64,000 bases of DNA from Dactylosporangium siamense (GCF_016862795.1 NZ_BONQ01000132.1:1-64000); one strand, 5' to 3'. Counted from the stretch's first letter, positions 31,799 through 41,246 are shown. Translations and numbers: made by a program. The notes: generated from the letters alone by a model not told the origin.

Positions 31799-34359
31799 CG
31801 ACGCACCTCCGAGTGAATGGCCACGATCTGCTGGATGTCCGAAGCACCGCTGAACCTGCTCAAGATCCTCGCTATGACGCCGTCTCCCTTCCTCGCGTAC
31901 TTGTTGAGGGAGGAGACGGCCGAGGTGTAGTGCTCCAACTCGCGGAGGAAGACCGATTGGGAGAGCCCGCGGTAGTAGGCGCCGGTCTTGATGATGTCGA
32001 TCAGCAGCAGGGCGAACCTCCTGCTGGCCTCATCGTGAGGGTTGCGCTGCAGGTAGATGAGGAGGTGCATCGCATGCTGCTCCCGGCCCTGCGACAGCCA
32101 CGGCATGAGTGCCTCCAGCGGGGTCCCCAGGTGGACGGGCTGCACCGAGAGCAGCTCACCGATGGCTCCCGCGATCTCACGGGGCGGGGCGATCTCCCGG
32201 GACAACTTCGCCAGCTTGCGATGCTCCTGAAACCCTCGGAGGTGGCCGGTCCAGGAGGAGTCGAGATCCTGCAGTCCGTCCGGCTTCATGGCCAGGAAGC
32301 TGCTGACATATGGCCCGGCCAGTTCGCGGAGCCGCTCATCCTGCACCGCGTTGGTGAGATGGACCAGCAGTTGCAGGTCGGTCGCCGGCGGCACCCGGGT
32401 CGGGTCCGGCACGCAAATGGTCATGAACGCCATCCGTAACCGTTCGTGCACGGCCTCGACGGCGCCGAAGCGCCAACCTGCGCCCAGCGCCTGCAGGTAC
32501 GGGCGCGTCAGACCGTTCAACTGCACCAGTCCGGGCATCTGCCCACCGAGGATGAGCAGGATGAGGTCCAGCCGGGCGGCATTCGCGTCGTCGATCTTCC
32601 CCCAGCTCGCCCCGATGTCCATGAACCTGTTCCGGAGCTCGGCCGTGCGCTGCTCGTCCTGAGCGACGACGACTTCGACCGCACGCGTCACCGAAGCCGG
32701 CCACACACTCTCGAACACCACTGCCAGCGTCTTGGCCCGCGACGCGATGCGGAGCACGGTCCCGAGTCCACGGGGCCAGAGCCGATGCAGCTCGTCCCCG
32801 TCCTCTCGCGTGACATTGCCCTGGCTGCCGAGCGCGGCCGCCACGATCGGCCGCGCCCAGTGCGGGCGGTCGCCGAGCTGACCGCGCCAGATCCGCATCA
32901 CCGGCGAGAGGCGGTCAGAACCCGCGGAGGACAACTGGATGACGAGCCACGCGCCGGCCCGCGAGCGATCCAGGAACAGGCGGTGGATCTCCGGATCGCC
33001 GGCATCGATCCGGCCCGGAGCGGCGGTCAGCAACTGCGTGAACGCCGCGATGATCGAGTCGGACGCCACGGCGGTCACCGCATCCGCGATCCTGCGCAGA
33101 AGGTGCTGGGCGTTGCCCTGGCCCCCGACGGCAGCAAGCTCGAAGAGCTGGTCCTGCCCGTTCACCACGCCCTGCCGCAGCAGGTCGTACGACCGGTCGA
33201 CGAGCCATTGGTCCACCAGCTCGGCCCAGTGGTTGCCGAGGATCTTCCGGGCGTGGACGGAGCCGGCCCGTCCCGAGACGGCGGTCTCGCACAGGTAGGT
33301 GACGTAGACCCGCCGCATGTCGTCGGACTCCAGGCCGCCCCAGCCGAACGTGTTCAGCACCTCTTCGACGCCGGGCAGGCACTCGATGCGGCGAATGATG
33401 TCGCGCTGCACGGCCGCGGGCAGGTCCATCCGCTCCAGGCAGGCGAGGATGTCCGTCGGGGTGCGCACGAGGCGCGGATCCGACACGCCCCAGAGATGGC
33501 GGACGATCTGGTCGGCGGAGCGCCCCTTGCTCTTGAGGCTCGCGACGAGCCGGACGTACGCCAGCCCGTCCATGGTCTGCGGGACGGGCGGGACCCGGTG
33601 GTCGACGGGGACCTCGACCTGGCCCTCGGCCGCCCGCTCGGCGAAGGTCATGGACACCTTGTGGGCCACGCGATGGCTGGCCCACGTGGACGCGCTCAGG
33701 TTCGCCCGGCAGGCGTAGGGCAGCATCGCGGCGACCGCGTCGAAGATCCGGACCCGCTCCACCAGGTCGGGATAGTTCCCACCGGATGCGGTGAACACGA
33801 CGCGCTGCCCTTCCAGCAGCAGGGCGGCCACCGATCCGGTCCACTCCGGCGTGTACCGCCGCACCAGTGCCACCAGATCGCCCGGATCCACCGGCGGGAT
33901 CGCCAGCGACAGCGATCCGTCGGCCGCCCGGGGCGGGCCGCCGGTGATGTCGACCCACCCCAGGTCGACGTAGGACGCCGCGAGCGCCTGGTAGGTCACG
34001 CCCTCGACCGCGGTCCGCTCCCAGTCCGTGACCAGCAGCCGGGTCGGGGTGATCGGCTGTTTCGTGCCGTCCCGGAAGTCGCTCCACTCGACGGCGGTGA
34101 GCGCCGGCGCCGGCTGCCCGCCGAGGCCGCCGATGAACCCGAACCACGGCAGCGAGTCGGGCCGGTCATCGGGCTTCCGGTCGGTGTGGCCGGCCAGCAG
34201 CGCACGGATGTACGCCTCCGCGGTGCCCTCGTCCAGGCTCGCGGCCAGCATGCTGTAGTCCAGCTTCTGGTCCGGCACCTTGCTGAACAGCGCCCAGTGC
34301 GCGGGCGTCTCGCGCTGAGGGGTTGACGACTCCAGCGCCCGTTGCGTGCGGCCGAACAT
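31795..34359 (-). CDS. GAP1-like GTPase-associated protein, copy B
   Basis: 854 residues, paralogous over its full length to 27743-30289. The N-terminal domain has HWALFSKVPD, SLPWFGFIGG and AALLLEGQRVVFTA, then NLSASTWASH. The middle and C-terminal helical regions carry GWGGLESDDMRRVYV, DRPHWARPIVAAAL and LMPWLSQGRE. No enzymatic motif is evident. It directly follows the double-GTPase gene (ATG 11 bases after its stop, with GGGAGG between), the expected neighbour for a GAP1 protein. Holding two diverged GAP1 copies around the exported vWA gene suggests they contact different partners. Function is inferred from family and position. Confidence 0.83.
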   Translation of the reverse strand: MFGRTQRALESSTPQRETPAHWALFSKVPDQKLDYSMLAASLDEGTAEAYIRALLAGHTDRKPDDRPDSLPWFGFIGGLGGQPAPALTAVEWSDFRDGTKQPITPTRLLVTDWERTAVEGVTYQALAASYVDLGWVDITGGPPRAADGSLSLAIPPVDPGDLVALVRRYTPEWTGSVAALLLEGQRVVFTASGGNYPDLVERVRIFDAVAAMLPYACRANLSASTWASHRVAHKVSMTFAERAAEGQVEVPVDHRVPPVPQTMDGLAYVRLVASLKSKGRSADQIVRHLWGVSDPRLVRTPTDILACLERMDLPAAVQRDIIRRIECLPGVEEVLNTFGWGGLESDDMRRVYVTYLCETAVSGRAGSVHARKILGNHWAELVDQWLVDRSYDLLRQGVVNGQDQLFELAAVGGQGNAQHLLRRIADAVTAVASDSIIAAFTQLLTAAPGRIDAGDPEIHRLFLDRSRAGAWLVIQLSSAGSDRLSPVMRIWRGQLGDRPHWARPIVAAALGSQGNVTREDGDELHRLWPRGLGTVLRIASRAKTLAVVFESVWPASVTRAVEVVVAQDEQRTAELRNRFMDIGASWGKIDDANAARLDLILLILGGQMPGLVQLNGLTRPYLQALGAGWRFGAVEAVHERLRMAFMTICVPDPTRVPPATDLQLLVHLTNAVQDERLRELAGPYVSSFLAMKPDGLQDLDSSWTGHLRGFQEHRKLAKLSREIAPPREIAGAIGELLSVQPVHLGTPLEALMPWLSQGREQHAMHLLIYLQRNPHDEASRRFALLLIDIIKTGAYYRGLSQSVFLRELEHYTSAVSSLNKYARKGDGVIARILSRFSGASDIQQIVAIHSEVRR

Positions 34360-34370
34360 TCGCCCTCCCG

Positions 34371-35705
34371 CTATCGACGGTCGGCGCGGATGCGCCGCTC
34401 AAGGAAGATCAGTGGTTCCAACACGTTGATCGGGCGGGGCCGATCACGGATCATGACCATCCCGTCCGGGCGCTCCGCGACGTTGGTGAAGTCCCGGAAG
34501 TCGAAGATCTGGTTCTGGTTGAGCCGGAACCCGATGGACGACGTGGCGAAGTATTCGATCTTGTCCTCGTGGAAGTACGCGCGGAGCGCCTCCTGGACCA
34601 TCCCGGCGCCGCCACCCAGGACCCGCGCGCACACCCAGTCGAAGAACTCGCGGGCGCGCTCCTGCGGAACCCGGGGCAGGCGGTGCCCGTCCGGGTCCTG
34701 AGTGACCAGGCCGGTCGAGCCGACCAGGTGGCGGAAGAACGTCGGGTCGTCGAACTTGGTGATGCAGACCGCGACGCTGTGCGGCAGCTTGCCGTTGACG
34801 AGCTGGCCGGTGCTCGCCAGGCGGGAGGTCAGCATCTGCAGCGCGCCGTAGAAGTACTGGAAACTGACCTCGCCGACCGCGGCGTCGATGACGGGGTCCA
34901 TCAGGTAGATGAGGCCGTTGGCGTTGGCCAGGTGATCGAGGGCCGTCTCGTCGACGCGACCGGTGGCGTAGAACGAGCCCGGCGGATCGAACAGCTCCAG
35001 CGTGAACTCGACGGCGCTGTTGGCGTTGCGGCGCCCGGCCAGACCCGACCTGCGCAGGAACGAGCCGAACCCGGACGGTGGCGGGGTGCCGTGAAACGAC
35101 CAGCTGATGGGTTCGATGACCCGGTTCGCCCGCGGAAACCCGCGCTCGATCGCGAGCCGGTGCACGCTCTCGTTGAGGTAGCGGGCCGCCTCCTCGTCGG
35201 TGCCGGCCACCAGCCAGGTGCCGTGCCGGCCCTGCATCGCGGCCAGGGGTAAGGAGGCCAGGTAGGTGCTCTTGCCGGACCGGCCCGACCCCCACATCCC
35301 GATGCGGACCGTGCTGTCCTCGCGGGCGGCGCCCCGCCCGGGGATGGGCAGCGGCGCGGGCTCGGACATGGGCCGGGTGGGCAGGCCCGGCGGCGGGTCG
35401 GCCGGGACCGACGGGATCGTGATCTGGTACGAGGACGGCGGCTGGGTGTCGCGGGCCGGTGGTTGTTGCGGCACCACCGGCGGAGACGTGGTCCGGGCCC
35501 CGGATCCGTAGACGGCGGTGCCGGCGGACGGTGCCGGCTGGCCGTATCCGTTGCCGTTGCCGGGTGGCGGCAGCGCGAACGGGTTCGAGGGCGTCGTGGC
35601 CTCGGTGGGTGCGGCCATGGTGAACGGGTTGCCCCGGCCGGGCGCGGGTGAGGGCGAGCTGGGCGTGGGGTCGTCGGCGTACGGGTCGTTCGGTGGGACG
35701 GTCAT
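34371..35705 (-). CDS. Double-GTPase-2-type (TRAFAC) GTPase
   Basis: 444 residues. The first 125 are a disordered Pro/Ser/Gly/Asn-rich tail. The GTPase domain follows, with P-loop GSGRSGKST (139-147), a Walker-B-like GLIYLMDP (264-271), and the G4-like TKFD (316-319) in VAVCITKFDD. The C-terminus ends in SSIGFRLNQNQIFDFRDF and RPINVLEPLIFLERRI. The last 300 residues align throughout with the C-terminal GTPase of the 1318-residue fusion protein. It probably acts as the nucleotide switch of the 12-gene part with the GAP1 proteins. The ATG at 35705 is preceded by GAGGAG. The gene lies 24 bases after the helical-repeat gene. Confidence 0.87.
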   Translation of the reverse strand: MTVPPNDPYADDPTPSSPSPAPGRGNPFTMAAPTEATTPSNPFALPPPGNGNGYGQPAPSAGTAVYGSGARTTSPPVVPQQPPARDTQPPSSYQITIPSVPADPPPGLPTRPMSEPAPLPIPGRGAAREDSTVRIGMWGSGRSGKSTYLASLPLAAMQGRHGTWLVAGTDEEAARYLNESVHRLAIERGFPRANRVIEPISWSFHGTPPPSGFGSFLRRSGLAGRRNANSAVEFTLELFDPPGSFYATGRVDETALDHLANANGLIYLMDPVIDAAVGEVSFQYFYGALQMLTSRLASTGQLVNGKLPHSVAVCITKFDDPTFFRHLVGSTGLVTQDPDGHRLPRVPQERAREFFDWVCARVLGGGAGMVQEALRAYFHEDKIEYFATSSIGFRLNQNQIFDFRDFTNVAERPDGMVMIRDRPRPINVLEPLIFLERRIRADRR

Positions 35706-35729
35706 GGCGATGACTCCTCGTCGGTTCGG

Positions 35730-37301
35730 TCAGACGCCCAGGCTTTGGCGCAGTGCGGCGGCGGCCAGGTCGACGCCGATGCGTTCGGCCACCTCGAGGA
35801 CCCATCGGCCGGCGCTGGCCAGGTGGCCACGCATGCCGGCGTCATCACCACGGCGGGCGGCCTCACCGGCCTGGCGGACCCGTTCGATCGACTCCCGCTC
35901 ATGTGCGTTGCGCGGGCCGGCACCGAGCACCTCGATCAGATCGTTCAGCTGGTCGGCCAGGCGGCGCAGCTCGGTGGTGTCGGCGTGCTGGTGCTGGACC
36001 TGCTGCACGGGACCGACCGTGTTGCCGCTGCCGAGAGCACCGGCGACGTTCACCGGGCCGTTGAAAGTGTTTGTGTCGCCCGACATGGCGTCTCCCTGGA
36101 TCGTGGCATCGGCGTTCGCGCTGGTGATGACGTTGATGTTGCTCAGGTGGGTGCGGTGCAAGGACTCCCGCAGTCCGTTGATCTCGGTGCGGAAGCGGCG
36201 GTCGCGGTCGAGCCGGCGCAGGGCGGCCTGCAGCAGCAGCTCCTGGCTGGCGATGTCGGGCCGCTGGGCCATCACCCCGACGTGCAGGTTGCGCAGGCCG
36301 AGGCGGGCCATGCTCTCCCAGTGCCGGCGCGCGGTGAGGATGGCCTTCTGCGCGTCGTCCCAGTCCGCGTGGTCCATCGCGATCTCGGCGGTGGCGAGGT
36401 TGACCCAGCCCTGGACGTACTCCATCTCCATCTGGCGGATCGCGATCATGTTGCGGTTCGGGCCGCTGCTCCTGGCCGCCAGGATCGAGGTCTCGTAGGC
36501 CTGCGCCGCCGCGGTGCCCTGCTCGATCGTCTCGACGAAGCGGCCGGCCTGCGCCGACATCAGCATGTTGTTGACCGCGTCGATGGTCATGACGTCGACG
36601 AGCGTCGCGTTCAGCGCACGGATCATCTCGGCGAGGATCGCCTGGCCCTGCTGGTCGACGTCCTCGACCTCCTGGACGTCCGCCAGCAGCTCCTCGTACA
36701 CGACCCGCACCGCGTCGAGCTGGTCGCGCGCGCCGCGGTAGTTGCCGATCCGGGTCTCCTGCAACGACCGGTAGAGCGCGATGGTGGCGGCCGCGATCCT
36801 GGCCCGCAACTCGCCGAGCCACGCCAGCGGCGAACCGCTGGCGTCCAGGTCGGCGTAGTGGTCGACGGACTCCTCGATCAGCTCGATCGCCGCGTCGAGA
36901 TTGCCGGCGAGGCGGGCCTCCTCGGCCTCGTTGGTGAGCTTCACGCCCTCCAGCAGCTTGATCAGGCCGTCGGCCCCGTCCCGCCACAACGTCAGCTGGT
37001 CGACCTGGCCGGGGTCGGCGCCGCGGCCGCGCTCCCGCTCGGCGAGCCGGATCATCGTCCGGTTCAGCTCGATGACCCGGTCGATCAGCTCGTTGGCGGC
37101 CTCGTGCTCGCAGTTGATCGACCGTGCCTGCGACTCGGCCAGCAGCATGTTCTCCAGCGCCGTCTCGGCCTGCCCGTACGCGTCGAACTCGTCGACGCCG
37201 AAGGCCTCCAGGCTCTCGTAGACGGCGATCTCGTCGGCGAGCTCGACCGCGGAACGCTCCCGCACGGTGTTCGGGTCGACGGTCAGGTCCGGTGTCGTCA
37301 T
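35730..37301 (-). CDS. Helical-repeat scaffold with Asn/Gly/Gln-rich amyloid-like motif
   Basis: 523 residues. Residues 15-385 are strongly alpha-helical and TPR-like (EAEEARLAGNLDAAIELIEESVDHY, NYRGARDQLDAV). A short polar stretch at 401-438 reads GDTNTFNGPVNVAG, then GSGNTVGPVQQVQHQH, unlike the rest in Asn, Gly and Gln content. It is followed by two helical segments to the end (ELRRLADQLNDLIEVL and WVLEVAERIGVDLAAAALRQSLG). Similar Asn/Gly-rich stretches with a helical tail recur in bacterial conflict proteins and may act as beta-arch oligomerisation motifs; that reading is mine. The start is ATG in an ATGA overlap with the AAA+ gene. Probably a scaffold or sensor, not an enzyme. Confidence 0.72.
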   Translation of the reverse strand: MTTPDLTVDPNTVRERSAVELADEIAVYESLEAFGVDEFDAYGQAETALENMLLAESQARSINCEHEAANELIDRVIELNRTMIRLAERERGRGADPGQVDQLTLWRDGADGLIKLLEGVKLTNEAEEARLAGNLDAAIELIEESVDHYADLDASGSPLAWLGELRARIAAATIALYRSLQETRIGNYRGARDQLDAVRVVYEELLADVQEVEDVDQQGQAILAEMIRALNATLVDVMTIDAVNNMLMSAQAGRFVETIEQGTAAAQAYETSILAARSSGPNRNMIAIRQMEMEYVQGWVNLATAEIAMDHADWDDAQKAILTARRHWESMARLGLRNLHVGVMAQRPDIASQELLLQAALRRLDRDRRFRTEINGLRESLHRTHLSNINVITSANADATIQGDAMSGDTNTFNGPVNVAGALGSGNTVGPVQQVQHQHADTTELRRLADQLNDLIEVLGAGPRNAHERESIERVRQAGEAARRGDDAGMRGHLASAGRWVLEVAERIGVDLAAAALRQSLGV

Positions 37302-39355
37302 TCGCGGTCACCGCCGTAGCCGACCGGCGCCGGGCTGGGCGCCGGCAGGGTGAAGCCGGACCCCGGGTAGACCTGGACGCCGAACGGCGGCGAGGACGCC
37401 GTGCGATGGATGAAGATCCGCGTCCCGGGGGGCGGGTTGTTGGCGAGGATCCACCGGTTGAGCGGGACGCGGATCCACTGCTCGAGCAGCGGATCGCGGA
37501 TCGGGCGGGCGCCCAGCGACGCGCCGGTGTGCATGACACGCTCGACGATCGCGCGGTCGATCGCCGCCTGGTCGAAGATGAGCTCGTAACCGCGGGCCGC
37601 CGCGGAGGCGATGATCTGCCGCAGGAACTTGTCGGTGATGCTGCGGATGACGTGCTCCCGCAGGATGTCGAAGACCACCACGCCGCTGCCGAGCCGGCCC
37701 AGCAGCTCCGGCCGGCCCAGCTGGTCGGTGAAGAACTCGGTGACCGCGCCGGAGAAGTGCTCCTGGACGAACGGGTAGGGCGGGACGCCACCGGGGTGCG
37801 CGCGGTGCAGCGTGGCCGCGCCCTGGTTGGAGGTGAAGATGACGATCGAGTGGGAGAAGTAGGCGGTCCGCCCGTGCCCGTCGGTCAGCCGGCCGTCGTC
37901 GATGATCTGCAAGAACTTGTCGAAGATCTTCGGGTGCGCCTTCTCGATCTCGTCGAACAGGATCACGCTGAACGGCCGCTCGTGCACCCAGTTGGTCAGC
38001 ACGCCGCCCTGCTCATGGCCGACGAAACCGGGTGGGGCGCCGGTGAGCCGCTCGCTCGCGTGCTCCTGGCTGAACTCGCTCATGTCGAAGCGGCGCAGCG
38101 CCGACTCGTCCTCGAACACCAGCTCCGCCAGCGCCTTGGCCAGCTCCGTCTTGCCGACGCCGGTCGGCCCGACGAAGAAGAACACGCCCTTGGGCCGGCT
38201 GCTGCTCTCGGCGTCGCCGGCCACGAAGTCGACCCCGACGCGCGCGTTGACCAGCGCGTCGGCAACCGCCTGGATCGCCGCCGGCTGCCCCATCACCCGG
38301 CTGTTGAGCACCTGCTCGGCCTGGCGGACCTTGTCCAGGTCCAGCTGCTCCCAAGGGTCGTCGCGGACGCCGAAGCGGTGCCGGGCGACCAGGCGCCGCG
38401 GCGCGCTCGGACCGATGCCGCTCAGCTGCGAGGTGACCTCGAGCGACTGCAGGTCGCGCACCGTCATGCCGTCGGTCAGGTTGGCGAGCGTGTCGACCGC
38501 CCGGCGCTGCGCCTCCGGGGTCAACAGGTCGGCGCTGTGGAACCGGCCGATCTGCCGGAGCAGCAGGTCCGCCCGCTCCAGGGGGCCGGGCCGGTCGGCC
38601 AGCACCGCCGACACGGCGGGGTGCTCGGTGAGCCAGGACGGCAGGTCGTTGAGGTCGCGGGCGATCAGCACCATCACGTTGCGCAGCGTGGGCTCGGCGA
38701 GCTTGCCGGGGACCTCGGCCGCCTCCTCGATGATGCGCCGCAGATGGGCGACGTTGACCCGATGGTTCTCGTCGAGCTGCCCGCTCGCCCCCACGATCAG
38801 GTCGGCCGAGTCGATGATGACCGCACTCGGGGTGTGTGCCTGCGACAGCAGCGTGCGGATCACGCTGAGGGCGTCCGGGGTGCTGCGCGGGTTGACCGGC
38901 CGGGTGTTGTTCATCGCCTGGCGCAGGTCCCGGTCGGCCTGCTGGACCCGGCCGCTGCGGCTGTCGGCGGCGGGCTGGGGACCGGCCGCCGGCCCCGCCG
39001 ACGCGAACGGGTTCCAGCCCTGCTGGCCCGGCCCACCGGCCGGCGCGGCCGGCGCGTCATGACGGTCGGGCGCCGGCCCGCTCTCCGCGGCGCCGCCGGC
39101 GGCGATGGCGCGCTCCGCGTCCGCCCGGGTGCGGTCGTCACCGTAGGTCAGCCCGTCGACGATGCTGTACCGGCCGATCACCCGGTATCCGGAGATGCCG
39201 AGCAGGCGCGGCAGCACCTCGACGAGCGGCAGGTAGTTGTGGTTCCAGCGGACCAGGTCGTCGATGTTGCCGTGCACCACGAGATGCCGCCGGCGCTGCA
39301 GCTCGTGGTTGGCCCGCACCAGCCAGCGGGCGGCCCGCAGGGAGTCGTCGGTCAC
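37298..39355 (-). CDS. Clp/Hsp100-like AAA+ ATPase with degenerate first module
   Basis: 685 residues. The C-terminal half is an intact AAA_2-type module like the second ring of ClpB: Walker A GPTGVGKT (396-403), FDMSEFSQEHASERLTGAPPGFVGH, Walker B VILFDEIEK (464-472), ITSNQGA-like FTSNQGA, and a C-terminal small domain (GARPIRDPLLEQWI). The first half has an ATPase-like fold remnant: VIIDSADLIVG (179-189) looks like Walker B and VLIARDLNDLP like sensor 1, but no P-loop is visible. Between them residues 90-160 are a disordered linker. It is likely a disassembly or threading machine for the system. GTG 39355 lies in a GTGA overlap. No ClpP-binding loop was identified. Confidence 0.87.
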   Translation of the reverse strand: MTDDSLRAARWLVRANHELQRRRHLVVHGNIDDLVRWNHNYLPLVEVLPRLLGISGYRVIGRYSIVDGLTYGDDRTRADAERAIAAGGAAESGPAPDRHDAPAAPAGGPGQQGWNPFASAGPAAGPQPAADSRSGRVQQADRDLRQAMNNTRPVNPRSTPDALSVIRTLLSQAHTPSAVIIDSADLIVGASGQLDENHRVNVAHLRRIIEEAAEVPGKLAEPTLRNVMVLIARDLNDLPSWLTEHPAVSAVLADRPGPLERADLLLRQIGRFHSADLLTPEAQRRAVDTLANLTDGMTVRDLQSLEVTSQLSGIGPSAPRRLVARHRFGVRDDPWEQLDLDKVRQAEQVLNSRVMGQPAAIQAVADALVNARVGVDFVAGDAESSSRPKGVFFFVGPTGVGKTELAKALAELVFEDESALRRFDMSEFSQEHASERLTGAPPGFVGHEQGGVLTNWVHERPFSVILFDEIEKAHPKIFDKFLQIIDDGRLTDGHGRTAYFSHSIVIFTSNQGAATLHRAHPGGVPPYPFVQEHFSGAVTEFFTDQLGRPELLGRLGSGVVVFDILREHVIRSITDKFLRQIIASAAARGYELIFDQAAIDRAIVERVMHTGASLGARPIRDPLLEQWIRVPLNRWILANNPPPGTRIFIHRTASSPPFGVQVYPGSGFTLPAPSPAPVGYGGDRE

Positions 39356-40605
39356 GAGGCCCCCCGGGCGATGTTGGGTTGCTGGGCGACGGTCGCCGCC
39401 GAACCGGGCGGACGCCGGTCCGGGTCGTCGTCGTCCCACCGCACCGCGCCGGGTTCGAAGCCGTCCCGGCGCACCTCGTCGCTCAGCCGGTCGATGATGT
39501 CCAGCAGCGGCGCGCAGGATCGGCCGGGCGCACCACTGACGACCTCCCCGCTCATCGCCTCGGTGGTGTAGAGCACCTCGGTCCGGTGCTCGGCGTTGTC
39601 CCGCACCATGACCGCGAAGGCCTGCCCGGCCGGGCTGTAGGCGCGCAGCTCCAGCGAGCCGTCCGTCTGCTCCCGGAAGCTGTCCCGGTCGACCTGCAGT
39701 CCGGTGTCCGGCAGGGCCGCGACGATGGAGCGCAGCACCTCCCGCCGCTCGATCACCCGGTCGGTGAGCGCGTCGAGCTCCCGCTCCGCGGCGGCGAGCC
39801 GGGCCTGGGCCTCCTCGTTCGAGGCGACGACACGGTCGAGGTCACCGTCGCGCAGGACCCGGTCGAGCGCGTCGACCGCCGCGACGGCCGGTCCCCCACC
39901 GGTGAGCGGGATCCGCAACTGTGCGGCCTCCGCTTCCAGCACCGCGAGCCGGTCGTGCGCCGCAGCCACCAGGGCGGCGGCCTGGGCCTGCCGGGCCTCG
40001 TAGGCGCCGCGGCGCTGCAGCACGCGGTCGAGATGCTCCCGGGCCGCGTCGGCCGCCGCGTCGGCCCGGGCGATCGCGGCGTCCGTGTCGCTCCCGGTCA
40101 TCCGGCTGGCGCGCTCGAGCAGCTGAGCGATCTCGTCATGCCCGTCCCGGTCGTAGTGGACGCGCACGTCCTGCGGCACCTCGGCGACGAGTGCGGCGAC
40201 CGCGGCGATGCGGTCCGCCACCCGCTGCTGGCGCCGGCGCACGAGCAGGAACCGCATGCCGGCCAGCGCCCGCTCCCCCCGGTCGATGCCTTCCGCCGTG
40301 CGGCCCAGCTCCGCGCTGGTGCCGGCCTGGTCGACCCCCGAGGCGACCCGGCCGAGATCGGCGATCAGCTCGTCCACCGGCTCGGTGTCGCCGAACTGCA
40401 CGGCCTCGACGTGCAGTTCGCGGACCCGCCCGGTCAGCTCGGCCAGCCGGGCACGGGCCTGCTCCTTCGCCCGCACCAGGGCCATCGCCCTGCGCCGCTC
40501 CTCTTCCTGGCGCCGCCGTTGCTCCCGCTCGGCGCGTTCCCGCTCGGCCTGCTGCCGCCGGAGCTCGTTGCGGCGGATCTCGCTGTACTTGGGTGAACCG
40601 CTCAT
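39352..40605 (-). CDS. Long coiled-coil protein
   Basis: 417 residues. The N-terminus is a highly charged Glu/Arg/Gln coiled coil (RRNELRRQQAERERAEREQ onward to about 60). More heptad-rich helices run to about 300. A small globular C-terminal part follows at about 300-390 (SLELRAYSPAGQAFAVMVRDN, HRTEVLYTTEAMSGEVV), ending in a disordered tail. No known enzyme motif was seen. The ATG overlaps the radical-SAM stop in ATGA and its stop overlaps the AAA+ start. It may be a structural partner or substrate of the AAA+ next door. Family not recognised by name. Confidence 0.75.
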   Translation of the reverse strand: MSGSPKYSEIRRNELRRQQAERERAEREQRRRQEEERRRAMALVRAKEQARARLAELTGRVRELHVEAVQFGDTEPVDELIADLGRVASGVDQAGTSAELGRTAEGIDRGERALAGMRFLLVRRRQQRVADRIAAVAALVAEVPQDVRVHYDRDGHDEIAQLLERASRMTGSDTDAAIARADAAADAAREHLDRVLQRRGAYEARQAQAAALVAAAHDRLAVLEAEAAQLRIPLTGGGPAVAAVDALDRVLRDGDLDRVVASNEEAQARLAAAERELDALTDRVIERREVLRSIVAALPDTGLQVDRDSFREQTDGSLELRAYSPAGQAFAVMVRDNAEHRTEVLYTTEAMSGEVVSGAPGRSCAPLLDIIDRLSDEVRRDGFEPGAVRWDDDDPDRRPPGSAATVAQQPNIARGAS

Positions 40606-41246
40606 GGGCTGAGTTCCTCCGGACGGTTGGCGGCCTGGACCGGAACCAGACCGAGGTGGTGTTCGAGCCGCCCTCTCAGACCCGCGACGGGCGGCACGCC
40701 CAGCCAGCGCACCGTGGCGTCGGTGCCGACCTCGAACTGCAGACCGGCGCTGCGGTCGGCCTGCTCGCGCACCTCGGCGTGCCGTTCGGTGAGCAGGTGG
40801 AGGCGCTGGTTCGCCGAGCCCCGCCAGAGCAGGTCGGCCTGCCGCGCGACCAGGTAGGGACCGTCCACGAGGATGTCCAGCAGCGCCAGCAGGCGGTGCT
40901 GCTCGGAGGTGCCGTGCGCCCGCAGGTGTTCGATCGTGTAGCCGGTGTAGCTCATCACCGACAGGTCGCGGCGTCCGCGAACCTCCTCGACCAGATCGGC
41001 GAGCGGACCGGCCTGGGCGAACGGTTCGCCGCCGCTGAGGGTGAGCCCGGCGGCGTCCGAGTCGGCGATCCGCCCGGCCAGCTGCCGCACCGCGACCTCC
41101 TGGCCGCCCCGGAACGGGATCCACTGTGGACTGACACAGTCCCGGCAGCCGATCCCGCAGCCCTGCACCCAGACGACGAACCGCGTGCCCGGGCCGAGGA
41201 CGTCGCAGGCGGCGTGCGTCTCGGCGACCCGCAGGAACCCGCTCAC
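40602..41246 (-). CDS. Radical-SAM activating-enzyme-like protein
   Basis: 214 residues. The Fe4S4 motif is C30-x3-C34-x2-C37 (GCGIGCRDCVSP), followed by SGGEPFAQ for SAM binding and VDGPYL. The layout resembles the short NrdG/PflA-type activases that create glycyl radicals, in which the ligand motif often follows a WVQGC sequence as here. No ribonucleotide reductase or glycyl-radical enzyme gene lies nearby. It could instead modify a peptide or protein of the system. It starts at GTG 41246 inside GTGA with the kinase stop, so it is tightly co-translated with the vWA/PP2C/kinase triad. Confidence 0.87.
   Translation of the reverse strand: MSGFLRVAETHAACDVLGPGTRFVVWVQGCGIGCRDCVSPQWIPFRGGQEVAVRQLAGRIADSDAAGLTLSGGEPFAQAGPLADLVEEVRGRRDLSVMSYTGYTIEHLRAHGTSEQHRLLALLDILVDGPYLVARQADLLWRGSANQRLHLLTERHAEVREQADRSAGLQFEVGTDATVRWLGVPPVAGLRGRLEHHLGLVPVQAANRPEELSP

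Noticed and set aside
27725..31816. A plus-strand frame of over 1300 codons opposite GAP1 copy A and the vWA gene
   Set aside because: Low-complexity Arg/His/Gln/Gly sequence mirrored from real codons; no start signal, no family resemblance.
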